From the NCBI GenBank assembly GCA_035048495.1, contig CM068552.1, positions 13,326,501 to 13,390,500 of the forward strand: 64,000 nt of DNA, given 5' to 3'. Source of the stretch: Euptelea pleiosperma. Lineage: Eukaryota; Streptophyta; Magnoliopsida; Ranunculales; Eupteleaceae. Shown here in pieces: positions 43,101 through 54,436 of the stretch (the first letter of the stretch is position 1; the number at the start of each line of letters is the position of its first letter). The translations under genes and the position numbers were made by a program. The notes under the pieces were generated by a model, which saw only the letters and a list, made by a program, of their open reading frames with translations, was not told where the DNA came from and did no database searches.

Positions 43101-46100
43101 TAATCGCACTCCTCAAAGAATGGGGTAGTGAAAAGAAAAAATAGGCATATCCTTGAAGTAGCTCGGGATTTGTTGATCCAAATGAATGTGCCTAAACATT
43201 TTTGGGGTGATTTTGTTTTTACCGCATGTCATCTCATTAATAGATTGTCATCTTCTGTTTTGAATGGGAAATACCCATTCAACACCTTGTTTTTGAAAGA
43301 TGATTTTTTTCCTTACCTAATTTGGGTTTGCATGCTTTGTTCACAAACTTAGGAGAGAGAATGATAAACTTAATGCCTGAGCAATAAAATGCATTTTTCA
43401 AGGTTATTCCATGACACAAAAAGAGTATCATTGTTAGTCCTGCATTAAAGAAAAAAATTATGTGTGCCAATGTTATCTTGTTTGAGGCTATTCCATTTTA
43501 CTGTATTGAAGGAAGTTTGTTTCGGGATCCTATTTTTTGATTTTGTGTGCACTCCCTCTCCTGTCGTTCCTCTAATTGTTCCATCTCACACAGTCACACT
43601 CAACTATTGCAAGTGTATACTCGGAGACGTCAGCAAGAAAGTATTGATCCATCTCATTAGGATCCTCCATCATCAGCCTTGCCATCTCAAGATCCAGTTG
43701 CTTTTCTTCCTTCCTCATCATCAGCCCTGCCATCTCAAAATTTAGTTGTTCCCGAGAAGACTGATAACGACCTTCTCATTGTTCTTCAAAAACGTAAACG
43801 CGTATATTCTGAACATTCCATTTCAAATTTCTATTCCATTGATCGTCTCCTCCTGATTTCCAACATTTTGCTTTTCCTTGTCCTTTTTTCATCTTCCTGT
43901 TTCATACAGTGAAGCCATGTCTCGTTGACTTATCAAAAAAAAAATGTCACATCTGGATGGAAGAAAGCTATGTCAAATGAGATGGCATCCCTTCAATCGA
44001 ATGATACATGGGACTTCACCGTTTTACTTGTTAAGAAGCGTGCTATGGGTTGTCGTTGGGTCTACATTGTGACGCAGAACCCTAATGGTTCAGTTAAACG
44101 CTTGAAATCCCCGTTAGTAGCCAAGAGATATACTCACACTTATGGTATCGACTATTCTAAGACTTTCTATCTTGTGGCTAAGTTGAAATATGTTTGTGTG
44201 ATCATATCCTTGGCAGCTAATATGTCATGGCCATTGTTTCAGTTAGAGAAAGTGTATATGGAGCAACCTCTTGGTTTTGCTGCTCAAGGGGAGTCAGCTA
44301 AGAAGTGCAAGTTGAAGAAGTTCATATATAGACAAACAATCGTCCAAAGCATGGTTTGATAAGTTTAACCACGTTGTGATTGCTCATAGGATGAGTAGGT
44401 GTCACGCAAACCATTCTATATTCTTTAGACGAGAGGCAAGTGGTATTTTTATTATCGTGGTATATGTGGAAGATATTGTTGTCACGATCACTGAGATAAG
44501 GGCATTGAAGTTCTAAAAAATCATCTTCGGAAGTAATTCCACACCAAGGATTTGGGTCAGCTTTGTTATTTCTTAGGCATTGAAGTTGCGAGAACCAAAT
44601 TTGGTATTAACTTGTCACAAAAGAAGTATGTTGCAGATCTTATAACAGAAACAAGACTGTTAGGAGCTAAGCCAGTTGACACTACCATAGATCTGAATCA
44701 AAAGCTGGATGATGATTAGGGAGAGTCCTTGGGTGATCCTAGAGGGTATCAGAGATTGGTTGGGAAGCTTATTTACTTGATAGTCACACATTCTGACATT
44801 TCCTATGCCATTAGTGTCATCATTCAATTCATGCATTCTCCTAGAGTTCGAAACAAGCTTTTTTTTTTTTTTTTGATCGGTAAAAAGACAATTGTATTAA
44901 AAGGGCTGAGATGGCCCGAAAAGCACTACACAACAGCAAAGAAAAAATAGGCTAGAGCCAAGGCTCGAGAGCCCGAGGCACAACAAAAAACCAAAAGGCC
45001 CTACTATATCACCAAGCATTCCCACCGGAATACAAAATCTTCGAATCTGAATTTCTTGAGCTCGGGGATGACAGAACTCCAATGAAAAGAGTGGCTAAGA
45101 TGTTCATGAATATCTCCTCGTCGTTGGCTTCCTTGTTTTCAAAAGTACGACGGTTCCTTTCCTTCCATAATTCCCAACATATAGCAAAAGGAATGATCCT
45201 CCGTAGCTTAAGTCCTCCGGCTGAAAGGTCCTTCACACTCCAACTAACAAAAGTATCTAGGACGGAGAAGGGAAAAACCCATGATATCCCAAATCGGTAG
45301 AGAAAAAGCTCCCATATCTTCTTAGAAACAGGGCAGTGGATAAGCATATGATTTGTGGTCTCCTCATGTTGCCGGCATAAGATACATCTGTTGGGAATTT
45401 GGACTCCCCATTTCCTAAGCTTTTCCACGGATAGGATCTTGTCAAGAGTGGCACACCACATGAAGAAAGTCACTTTGGACGGAATGGGAGATTTCCATAG
45501 TCTCTTGGCGGGAAGATACCTTGACTGGATCCCCTAATCTTGGAGTAGAGCGATTTGACTGAGAATCTCCCCTTGGAGTCGTGGTTCCACCACCTCTTGT
45601 CCTCCTCTTGGTCAACTAATTGGATCCCTTCCAAACGAGTCATCAGGGAGGCCACCATTTCCACTTCCCAATCATTGATTCTTCTTCTTAACCCCAGATT
45701 CCAAGAAAGACGGCCATTCTCTTTAGAGGCAACATTGCTGACCGACTCCCCTTTGCGATTAGATAGGGCATAAATGGAAGGGAAGTCCTCTGCAAGTGGC
45801 TGATCTCCACACCAAATTTCTTCCCAGAATCTCACTCTGGATCCGTTGCCCACCTTGAAACTACTGCCATTTTTAATCTCATCTCGCATCTTGGACGTGA
45901 TATTCTATACAAGAACAATGGTCACCTGAATGTTGAGGTGTATACAAATGCAGATTGGGCTAGATCTCCTTCAGATAGGGCATCTACTACCAAGTATTGT
46001 ACGTTTGTGGGTGAAAATCTAATAACTTGGAAAAGTAAGAAACAAAGTGTTGTTGCCAGATCCAGTGTTGAAACAAAGTAAAGTGTTATAACTTACACCA

Positions 46101-49100
46101 CTTGTGAGCTCATGTGATTGAATAATTTGTTACATGAATTCGGAGTGCCATTCAAGAGCCTGTTAAACTCTATTGTGATAATCAAACCACTATTCACATA
46201 GCTAGTAATCATGTATTTCACAAACAAACAAAACATATAAAAGTTAACTGCCACAATGCCACTTCATTTGGGAAAAGATGTTAAGTTATTAGATTTCTAC
46301 GCCCTATATATCCTCTCAAAATCAACTTGCTAACATCTTCTCTAAGCCGTTGGACAGGAGCCCTACGAGCAAGACTTGTTTCAAGCTGGACATGAATGAC
46401 ATTTATGATCCCCCGCTTGAGGGGGAGTGTTGGTGTATTTATTTAGTATAGACGTGCAAGCATTGGTATTTATGTCATTTCCGATTGATTTTGTCTTTTC
46501 TTATCATTGGCTCGTGGGAGAGCATACTTGTAATTTATGTGTCAAACCAAAGTGAGTATAAGCAATTTGAGGAAGATCCTACACTCTTAATGAAGACTAT
46601 AAAGTGCACTTTCTCTCCCCTCTTTCTCTTGCATCATCTCTTCTCTTCTTCTTCCTTCTCTTCTCTTCTTCACTTCTCATTTCTTTATTTTCCTCTTTTG
46701 TTGTTGGTATGCTGAAACCCTAGATAAATTTACACTAGTCAAATGAGAAAATATAGAAGTAACTGTATAACAGAACAAAAATCACCTTCAAGTTCATTTT
46801 TTATCATTCATACTCACATTAAACATGAGTTAGCAATGTGAAAGGGGACAAAGAGGAGAGGACCCCATAATACTAAAATAGGTCTTGGCACATATAAAGA
46901 GCAAAAATCATATTTACCACAAAGAATTGTCATAAAGATCCTCGTCAATCTACGTTGAAGTATGAAAAATCAAAGAATGGTTCAAACATTGATCTCTTTC
47001 TAAAATATGTACATGATAAAGAAAACCATTTTGATTGCTCGCTTATCAGATCCTAATTTCAGGTATCTTTAATAATATTAAAATGAGGAAATTGATGATA
47101 AAATCATTCAATTGGGCCAATTTATGGCGTGCAAGATATCCTAGGTGTGTCCATCAAATAAAGGGCCCCATCCTACTGCATGTGCACCAGGTGTAACGAT
47201 ATACCATGGATAGACAGTCCTTGTGGTCTATCTGGTTGGTACCTTAGATTACATATACTAAAATCACAATCCATCAGAACATTCAATAATTATGGTGGTT
47301 TATCAGAGATTGACTTCAAAACCACAATGTATAATTAGCACTCAATGTAGCAATGACATAAACACCAACTTAGATACAAGACGCCTGACATGGTGCCTCC
47401 GCAAAGCCCGAACACATTCACGTCCATACACATGATAGAATAGTTTAGTTATCTTTAAACTAGAAGGGTTTTTAAATAAAAATAAGGAAAAGAATATATG
47501 AACCGGTGGGCGTAGACCTTTTAATATTCTCTTTCATGAGCTTACAGCCATATACAAGGGAATGAAATGCACAGCTGAGAGAGGATTAACGAAGCTTAAA
47601 GTAGTGTCCGACTCAAATGTGGCGATTGACTGCCTTAACAAGAAAGTTGCATGGCCTTGGCATGTTTCATTTGACCTCTATCGGATTGCTTATTTGGTCC
47701 AGTCCTTTGAAATCGTTACCTTCCATTTCGCTCATAGAGAGACCAATCGTGCAGCTAATTTTTCGACTTCTTTTTGTAATTGCGGTGTAGATATCTCCCT
47801 TTGTCCTACTTCTTTTCCTTGTGATCTTTCAAATTTTATTGTGGAAGATGCTAAAGGGTGTAAATATGCACGGTTGTAATCGTTTCCTTTCTTATTTTCT
47901 GGTAGGGGTCTTGCCTAACCCCAAGCTCTCCCTCTCCCAAAAAAAAAGGAAAGAAAACATTTCCATATATTAAGGAACTATACAATAACTTAATAAATAT
48001 ATGTAGATTAACAACTAAAACAATTGTAATTGTGTTCAACAATTAATAAGTAGTGTATGGAATATCAAAGACATCAACCCTCTTTTAGAAATCTTTTTTT
48101 CATTAAAAAAAAAAACATAAAGAAAGAGGAATGCTAGCAAGCAACCCATTAATGGAGTAGCACAGATACAACCCCGCAAAAGACAATAAAAACTGCCTAG
48201 AAAACTAAGCCTCCTAATTAAAATATATATTTTGTCCTTTGCAAGGTTGCATCTGTGCAACTCCATTAAGGGGTCGTTGTACATGTTTAGACATGTTGAC
48301 ACACATGTTTGTGGCGAATGCGTCGACACGACAAAAAATCCCAAAAGTGCCAAATCTTTATTACATAGATGGCAATAAATATGAGGGGACGACAAGTATA
48401 TGCACGAGTTGTTTGGACAGAAATGCCAAGATAAAAGAACTAGGCAGATTTTGTAGTAGTACCTTTTCAAAACCACAATGTACAATAGGCAAAACTATCG
48501 GAGTTACAGGTGCACGCGCAATAAGACTGGCAGTTCCCCATTTTAATCGTCTAATAGGCCCATCTTCTTGTGATACTTTTCCTTCTGGAAATGTATGCAA
48601 CTACTCCTTGGAGATAACAAATAGCTTCAGAAGGACATTCAAATCATAAATATAATATAAGAAGATGAAATCTGGCTAAGCTACACATCAGGTAAACCTA
48701 AAGTGCAGTCAACCAACTACATAGAGGTAAGTGTAGCACACGTGATGGGTGTTCTGTCTCACTATTTGATGGGTCTGGCTCTGATCTCAGAGAGACTTCC
48801 AAGGCCAACAATCAACTCTTTTTGATGGTCAAAAGAAAAGTAATGACAGAAATCCATAAGAGAGTCAAAAGATGCTTTAAAGTGTCATTCGATTAATTTC
48901 CAAACTAAAAAAGATCTATTTTACGGAACCCATTACCCATCAGATGGTGGCACCTACACCCCTACATGACACCACGTGCAACACTAAGTCTACCTTACAC
49001 GTGCTGGATTTCCCCACATGAGGTAAAAGGAAATCTAAGTACCCATCAGGTAAACCCAAAAAGGGCAGTCTGCACTCTGCTACATGTGGCTCTCGAGGTG

Positions 49101-51368
49101 TCATGAACAGACTGTCCTAAAGGTCTATCAGAAAGGTACCTCAAGTTTCCCTCATACAAAAATTGTTTGTTAAATTTGAAGGTTGTAAGAATAACAGGAT
49201 TATAAGAAAATACCCAGGCTCCATCACGCAAGCGATCAAGGGCTTCATTCATATGCTCCTGATAAATTCCACCGCCCCTTGTTATGGGTATACATTTTCC
49301 TGTCAAATTACTCTCTCAGAAACACATCCCTGATTTTACAGCATTTGATGAATGATTCCACTAAGACTCGAGGAGCAAATTTCAATAAAAAAGTTGAATG
49401 ATTGAGAAATGAAAAATAGATCAACACTATATATCGATGTCAAACCAGGAGAATTGGATGAAATCTTTAAGTTAGCACAGACAAATGGATCCAGTACTGA
49501 GCCCCAATCTAATCATTAGTGGAAAAAAAAAATTACTCGTGGTATTGCAGCTGCTTTCATGACTTTCATAAAAGTAACCCAACCGATGCCAATACACAGT
49601 ATGCCAATCCTAACAGATTGACAAATAGGTCCGCAGACCCACAAATATAAATATATTAACGCTGCTTATATGCGTTCAGCAGACCATTCCTTACCAAGTA
49701 TATGGATGGTTCAAGCGTACAACTTGCATGCATTTCTTTGATGTTCTAAATTACACTCAATGGCAAAAGGATATTCTTCGGCCCTAGAAAAAGGCTGATG
49801 AACGAAACCTCTAATCCAATAACTTTTCCAAACATTGGGCGCTCTTCCAAATATCAAGGCATATTCAATTTTATTGAGGAAAAAGGAAGAAGAAAGGATG
49901 CAAAAGTGGACATGATCCCTAGTTTCCACGAAGGGCTTAGACAGCGATTCCTAGCTAACAAATAATCAAGACAAATTTGGAGTAACGTTGTTTCCGTAAC
50001 TAATCTTTGGAATCTTAGACCTGCCCAAAGATGTTAATGATATCAAAAGTACTTTTGTCCTTCAAAACCATTGTACATGTTTCTTACAAAAAGCATTTAA
50101 CATTTTAATGAGATGATGTGACAAAGCAATCTTTTAACTAAGAAAATGACCAAGGCGGCCTAATTTTTTAAAAATAAAATAGAGCCGTTCCCATGGAAAG
50201 TTTAACTTCCACAAATATTTAAATGTATTTATAATCTACAGAATTTACAATAAAAACAATACGTTGTAATTATCTAAATCAGCAAAATAATTAAAAGTGA
50301 ACACACTAGACTATAAAATGAATGTATAATTTTTTACGCAAACGCTTTTTCTGTAACTACATCAATGCTTTCATTGGGTAGGTAATACACCAATGATGGA
50401 TTAGATATTTCAAAAATAAATAAAAACATGCAAATTTGTCCACTGATATTCAACTTATTTAATGTTTCTTACCAAAAAACTTACTGTTCACGATCACCCC
50501 TTTTACTAGAAAAAATTTTAACAACAAAAGCTCAATTTTCAAAAACACGAATTATTTCATACAAACAGGGTCCCAATTCCAGATTTAATAGTAATGTGTG
50601 CTTCGGAGCTTCTTAGGATTGCTTCTAAGGCTTGCTCACAAGTCACAAGCACAGACTCATGCTAAACCCAACAGATATCTAGACAACTAAATTCAATAGG
50701 CGCTCCCACTGAACGCTCAAGTAAACACAAAACCTGAATCGATCGAATACTTGGAAAATGTAAATAAGTTCAATGAATAAATGGCGTAAATAAGAGTAAT
50801 GGCAACAAGCAACCATACCGAGTCGGAAAAAGTAGGAAAGAAGTGTGTTTTTGAAGCAAATGTCTTCTGCTGTCAGTACCCAGCGAGCCAGTCTTGCATC
50901 CGCCGTTGGGAAACCCTTGAATCCCCACATTAGTGGGTCATCCAACCTGTTTTTCCACATATATTTCTCGTTAATCGATCACAAACATTTCTAAATAGTA
51001 CTTCGCACAGATTAAAAAAACCAATCAAATCCAAATCATTTTGGCTAACTAGAGATCTATTAGAACTTTTCGTTAATCGTTAATCTGCAAGAAGAAGAAA
51101 AATCCTAAAATCTAAATTAAAAAAAATAAAAATAAAAAAAGGGATCTGAATGGACTGACGTGGACATATGGTTGCTGACGGTGATGAGGGGTGTGCCTGG
51201 GGGGCGGGATCGAACGAGACGAAGTAGGGTTTCGGAGTTATGGACGGAGGTGGAGTTGAGGAGATTCGTCACGACTCTGGCGAAAGCTCCCACGCCCATG
51301 ATTACCAACCTTCGGGGAATGCCTCCCAGATGGCCCGCTCTTGCCGCCCATTCCATTTTCCGTCCCAT
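39841..51368 (-). CDS. Tafazzin-like phospholipid acyltransferase, 5 exons, 284 aa
   Basis: Exons in transcript order are 51368-51160, 50946-50819, 49299-49214, 48600-48463 and 40134-39841. All introns are GT-AG and the phases fit. The protein has the PlsC-type acyltransferase motifs: NHMSTLDDP (HX4D, His67/Asp72), the substrate block GKCIPITRGGGIYQ, FPEGKVSQ (about 145-152) and VTPIVLPIVHCGFEK. It resembles Arabidopsis At1g78690 in length and order. That enzyme transfers acyl chains to lyso-phospholipids and N-acylates phosphatidylethanolamine in vitro, and is the plant tafazzin relative. Membrane association is expected through the hydrophobic segment LVIMGVGAFARVVTNLL (about 21-37). Intron 4 is 8328 bp and contains an antisense copia element. 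The stop codon overlaps a possible donor (AAG|GTATGA), so a further short exon cannot be excluded. Confidence 0.93.
40790..41098 (+). mobile_element. Copia element, left LTR
   Basis: Starts TGTTAG and ends TATACA. It shares GTATAGACGTGC, ATCAAACCAAAGTGA and GTGCACTTTCTCTCCC with the right LTR. By eye the two differ at well over a tenth of positions, so insertion is not recent. Confidence 0.92.
41099..41110 (+). promoter_or_regulatory. Copia primer-binding site
   Basis: TGGTATCAGGGC immediately after the left LTR. It differs by one base from the usual TGGTATCAGAGC, complementary to initiator tRNA-Met. Confidence 0.88.
41390..42120 (+). pseudogene. Copia gag remnant
   Basis: Frame-shifted reading gives GEWVRVNA, MTWLWNNMEPTVSSNVMFSG and RNMYSSKKNF, typical of copia gag. 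It continues to CLHYGLTNHTVDYC near 42028, a zinc knuckle whose second cysteine is tyrosine. It is non-functional. Confidence 0.7.
42592..43352 (+). pseudogene. Copia integrase remnant
   Basis: LQWHCRLGHSSMKIF with CKVCKLSKHH is the GAG-pre-integrase zinc region. HSNNAAEYSSAPFENF and a following segment ending PKHFWGDFVFTACHLINRL are integrase core. Stops and frameshifts separate them. Confidence 0.8.
43925..44850 (+). pseudogene. Copia reverse transcriptase remnant
   Basis: GWKKAMSNEMASLQSNDTWD, CRWVY and YGIDYSKTF are followed by QLEKVYMEQPLGF, where the usual DVKNAFLHGDL block is deleted. The active-site motif reads YVEDIVV, so one catalytic Asp is Glu. QKLDDD, GDPRGYQRLVGKLIYL and FMHSPR follow. 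Confidence 0.85.
44859..45890 (-). mobile_element. 5'-truncated LINE inserted in the copia element
   Basis: Two adjoining minus-strand frames carry the LINE C-terminal region. 45470-45889 has FKVGNGSRVRFWEEIWCGD, LGLRRRINDWE and GRFSVKSLY. 45009-45473 has the zinc-binding RVT segment FFMWCATLDKILSVEKL, with CILCRQHEETTNHMLIHC and WELWKERNRR. The 3' tail is a T run on the plus strand (44859-44874), its poly(A). It separates FMHSPRVRNK from GRDILYKNNGHLNVE of copia RNase H. Confidence 0.88.
45900..46090 (+). pseudogene. Copia RNase H remnant
   Basis: LNVEVYTNADWARSPSDRAS and WKSKKQSVVARSSVETK are the copia RNase H blocks, ending in a stop at TAA where the family normally continues with tyrosine. 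They are separated from the RT part by the LINE. Confidence 0.82.
46428..46734 (+). mobile_element. Copia element, right LTR
   Basis: Starts TGTTGGTGTATTTATTTAG just after GAGGGGGAG, and ends GATAAATTTACA. It matches the left LTR in order throughout. Confidence 0.92.
46735..47532. other. Intronic stretch
   Basis: Part of tafazzin intron 4, probably original intron sequence. No gene or element was recognised. Confidence 0.4.
47533..47950 (+). pseudogene. LINE 3' tail: RNase H domain with poly(A)
   Basis: LTAIYKGMKCTAERGLTKLK, VVSDSNVAIDCLN and HFAHRETNRAANF match the second half of a plant LINE RNase H. A short 3' UTR and an A run at about 47940-47949 follow the stop. The 5' part is missing, as expected for truncated target-primed insertion. 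A possible flanking repeat AAGGAAA(A)GAA is too weak to rely on. Confidence 0.78.
48463..48600 (-). CDS. Tafazzin-like gene, exon 4
   Basis: 46 codons encoding LHTFPEGKVSQEDGPIRRLK, WGTASLIARAPVTPIVLPIV and HCGFEK. Contains the FPEG acyltransferase motif. Acceptor TAG, donor GTACTA. Confidence 0.94.
48601..49213 (-). other. Tafazzin-like gene, intron 3 (613 bp)
   Basis: Donor GTATTT, acceptor GTAG. Nothing else recognised in it. Confidence 0.85.
49214..49299 (-). CDS. Tafazzin-like gene, exon 3
   Basis: Completes the glycine codon, then encodes KCIPITRGGGIYQEHMNEAL and DRLRDGAW. Acceptor TGACAG, donor GTATTT. Confidence 0.94.
49300..50818 (-). other. Tafazzin-like gene, intron 2 (1519 bp)
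   Basis: Donor GTATGG, acceptor TTTGACAG. AT-rich, with no recognised element. Confidence 0.85.
50819..50946 (-). CDS. Tafazzin-like gene, exon 2
   Basis: Encodes LDDPLMWGFKGFPTADARLA, RWVLTAEDICF and on to SYFFRL, completing the HX4D motif begun in exon 1. Acceptor AACAG, donor GTATGG. Confidence 0.95.
51160..51368 (-). CDS. Tafazzin-like gene, exon 1
   Basis: 69 codons from MGRKMEWAARAGHLGG to SNHMS plus two bases, donor GTCAGT. The ATG at 51368 is chosen because it gives a 284-residue protein, close to the usual family length, and the next Met upstream is not in frame with a longer open stretch. Confidence 0.92.
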
Positions 51369-51618
51369 GGCGCCCCACCCTCAATCATGGAAAGAGGGAG
51401 AGATTTGTAGACTTGCAGTACTCTAAAGTCTAAACCATGCTCGGAGCTCCGAAGCGTCGGAATGTAGACTGTCGATTCTTTCTGTGGGCAAATCTATATT
51501 CCAAAAGTCCTAAACAGTTGTCACCGCCTATTAACTGACCAAGAGTTCATAACTTCATATTGCATCGATTGAATATTGGGGTTTGGATAAAAAAATAATC
51601 TCGACGGTCGATTATCTT

Positions 51619-51888
51619 CCACGTGACGTACTTTTTGGAGATCGCTAACCGTGCGGGTGTTTAGCTTGTCTTTTGTGGACCTACGGGACTAAAAATCAGC
51701 AAGATTGATGATTTCTAGCCATTTGATTTGAGTATTTTCATGAGTTGATTTTTAGCTGAGCTTTTTTTGGGATACTCAAATCCAACGGTTGTAAATCACC
51801 AACAGGCTGATTTTTTATCTGTAGTCCACAAAAGGGTGGGCTAAACATCCATATAGTCTGTAGTCTCCAAGAGTCGTGCTACCACACA
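51619..51888. mobile_element. Foldback MITE, diverged family 1 or 2 copy
   Basis: Left CTTCCACGTGACGTAC, CCGTGCGGGTGTTTAGC and GATGATTTCTAGCC; right GGGCTAAACATCCATATAG and GAGTCGTGCTACC. It lies about 250 bp upstream of the tafazzin start codon, so it could be in the promoter. Confidence 0.55.
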
Positions 51889-52675
51889 ACAAACCGTGGG
51901 TGGATAATGTTGTGGACCGTCAAATTTAACAAAATCGGACGTCCACGTGAAAGCACATCACCTATGAAAGCACCCCATACCCACTTTCTCTTCTCTCTCC
52001 ATTTTAAAAGAAACAAATTCAAATGTATTGTCTACACCGACAATATGGATCCAAATGAACGGTATGGAATTGTTCAGCTGGTGCATAGTCTGCAGACCGA
52101 GCAGGCTGGTTTTCTAAAAAATATAATAATAATTTGCAGTCTATATGGTTGGACATCAAACAATTTGATTTTTATTTCTACAGGTAAGGGGATTGCGGTG
52201 GAGAGAGAGTGGGTGTGTGAGACTGTAAGAGGGAGGAAGGGAGACGGGGCAGGGGGGAGAAGTCCAAGTGGGCGGGGTGCTTTCATAGGGTGGGGTGCGA
52301 ATAAAATATTATGTTTATCTATTTAAAATGCCATTTTTACCCTCCTTTCATCCTTCTGTTTTTTCTTCTTATCCATTTAAGCATCTTAATTAAGAGAATC
52401 TAACAACCATCGAATAATCAAAACAAGTCAAGAAGGAAAATCCCATGCATGATTCTCTAACTCAAATAGATCAATGGAGCATATAGAGATATGTTGAGTG
52501 ATCCATCCATATGGGGATATGTCGAATGATCCATCATCTGGGGGTATGTTGAGCAGTAGGATCTCATGCACGATTCATCATTTTGGGATCTATTGAACAA
52601 ATCTGATGTTTTTGAAACACAACTTAAATAAACTTTGTTGTGATGGAGAAGAAATATGGTTTAAACATTTCAACA
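51889..52675. other. Gene-poor stretch
   Basis: Purine-rich block at 52190-52290 and repeated GATCCATCAT/GGGGATATGT words at 52490-52560. No gene. Confidence 0.3.
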
Positions 52676-52960
52676 TTAAAAGTTTAGGGTTGAGCTTGCT
52701 CCCCATCTTCCCCTACCTTTGATCCTCTCTAGATGACATACGATGTTAGTAAGAGTCATGCGTTGAGAGTCCAAACTGGCGACCCATCGGCAATTGAGGA
52801 GTCTCACCAACACCTATTGCTTTTGTACTTCCATCTCTGTACATGTTCAGTGGTTGGGAGGTCCGTCCACCATTATCTTCAACGAATTTCTCCCTGTTTT
52901 ATCCATTATTTTTGTGGATTTTCGAAATTAATTGAGAGTGATAAACTATTCTTTACACCA
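52676..52960 (+). mobile_element. Left LTR of a second LTR element
   Basis: Shares, in order, GAGCTTGCTCCCCATCTTC, GGCGACCCATCGGCAATTG, AGGAGTCTCACCAAC and CCATTATCTTCAACGAATTT with 55291-55596. TGGTATCAAAG at 52963, primer-binding-like, follows its end. Confidence 0.65.
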
Positions 52961-53083
52961 AGTGGTATCAAAGTATATGTTTGATTTGGGTTTGATCTTG
53001 ATACGATGAACTTGTAGAGTTCATCTACTGTAACGCAGACGAACAATAGTGTTTGGGACATGATCTGGTCCACCAAATCACCA

Positions 53084-53107
53084 TTTATTTATTTATTTAT
53101 TTATTTT
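53084..53107. repeat. TTTA microsatellite
   Basis: Six units of TTTA close to the left LTR. Confidence 0.85.
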
Positions 53108-54436
53108 GTAGGAGTTTTTCTTGTCCCCCTCTATAATCTAGCCTAAACACCTCCTCTAAGCCCCATTTACACTGGTTTTTTTGGGTAAAAATCTTTTATC
53201 CCAAAGCTCCCAAATTTCAACCTTATTTAGGACATTTTTCTGGCAATATTTTGGTCTCTGGAGGGATGGGTTAGTGGAAAACAAATTGTTGTCAATTGAA
53301 GGGACGGTCTTGGTCCCTAATGGAGTTTCAGGGACTCTTTTAGGACACGTTTGTAGGAAACCGCCCCCTACAGGCTACAGTTCATGTTCAAAGGTTGAAG
53401 AAAAGGATCTAAGAACAAATTTCAAACATGTTGGATCTAACATTGATTTAGTCTATAAACTTAAGTGAATAAGCTTGCAACCGGATTCCAAAAGGGCATC
53501 CAGCCTAGTTGGCCCACTGAGGCTCCCCTTCAGTGATACATGTATGCGCATATATCACTGTTTTTTCTCAATTGAGTCACCATGAAGGAAAAATCTACCA
53601 TTTTACCTCATTTTAATGGTCAAAGTAACTCGTCTTAACCCGATGCAATTGGGAGCACTATAATATCCTACTTACACCACGTATCATGCGAACAAAAAAA
53701 CATGTGACGTTTCTTTTGAGCCAAGCACATGTAGTCATGTTCGTGAGGAGAAACCGATCGTGTACTACCATTGCAGGGAGTGAAATTACAATATGACAGT
53801 GATTTTAGATGTGCCGTAGCATTGTGTGAGTAGGTATTGATTGATTTTGTCGATCATCCTCTCTTTGAAGAGATGTCCCGAAAATAATGCCATTTCGGCG
53901 TTTATAGCAATTCAATATTTGACGAGGAATCAAATATGGAATCTTGACAAGTATATCCAGAATAGTGAGACACCATTATCATTGAAGCTAGCCAATCAGT
54001 TGATAAATAAGGCTTTTACAGATGCTCCCTAACCAACACCTTGTTTTGTTGAAGACACGGTTGACAAAATTTAAGGCCCTGCTTGGTTTGCTGCACTAGG
54101 ATGCATTTTTCAGTCTAGTGCAAATGTAGTGAGTTGCTTTGCAATCACTTATCACAGTTTTTGGGCTGTACATGCTTGCATCAATTTTCTTAAAGAGTAT
54201 GCAAAGGCTTGGCAACCACTTGCGCGCACATCACTCATTTGCACAACCCCAACCAATCACATGTAATCCCAAAACCATGGCAACTGAGTGCATTGCATCC
54301 GATTTGCATTGAACCAAGCAGGGCCTAAGTAACTTGTAGATTGCGCTTTTGTTTCCATGGAAAATGCCATCGTAGTATGTTTACCTAAAGAAGTGAATGA
54401 TGAAAGGGAGAATGGGAGGTATCTTTCGTTGGATTT

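Larger units (their letters stand above)
40790..46734 (+). mobile_element. Ty1/copia-type LTR retrotransposon, degenerate
   Basis: LTRs are at 40790-41098 and 46428-46734. The primer-binding site TGGTATCAGGGC (41099-41110) directly follows the left LTR, and the purine-rich CGCTTGAGGGGGAG precedes the right LTR. Inside, in copia order, are gag-like sequence, a damaged zinc knuckle, a GAG-pre-integrase/integrase segment, reverse transcriptase and RNase H. All have stops and frameshifts. No 5-bp duplication is seen (TATTT against CTAGT). It is antisense to the tafazzin gene. A LINE is inserted at 44859-45890. Confidence 0.93.
40135..48462 (-). other. Tafazzin-like gene, intron 4 (8328 bp)
   Basis: Donor GTACTA after HCGFEK, acceptor TTTTCAG. 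About three quarters of it is a copia element, and a LINE tail (47533-47950) adds more. Without these insertions the intron would be about 2 kb. Confidence 0.9.

Noticed and set aside
40785..46739. 5-bp target-site duplication of the copia element
   Set aside because: Flanks read TATTT and CTAGT, which do not match; possibly lost by mutation or recombination.
48036..48485. 149-codon minus-strand frame
   Set aside because: Lies mostly in tafazzin intron 4 and overlaps exon 4 only by a few bases in another frame; no domain.
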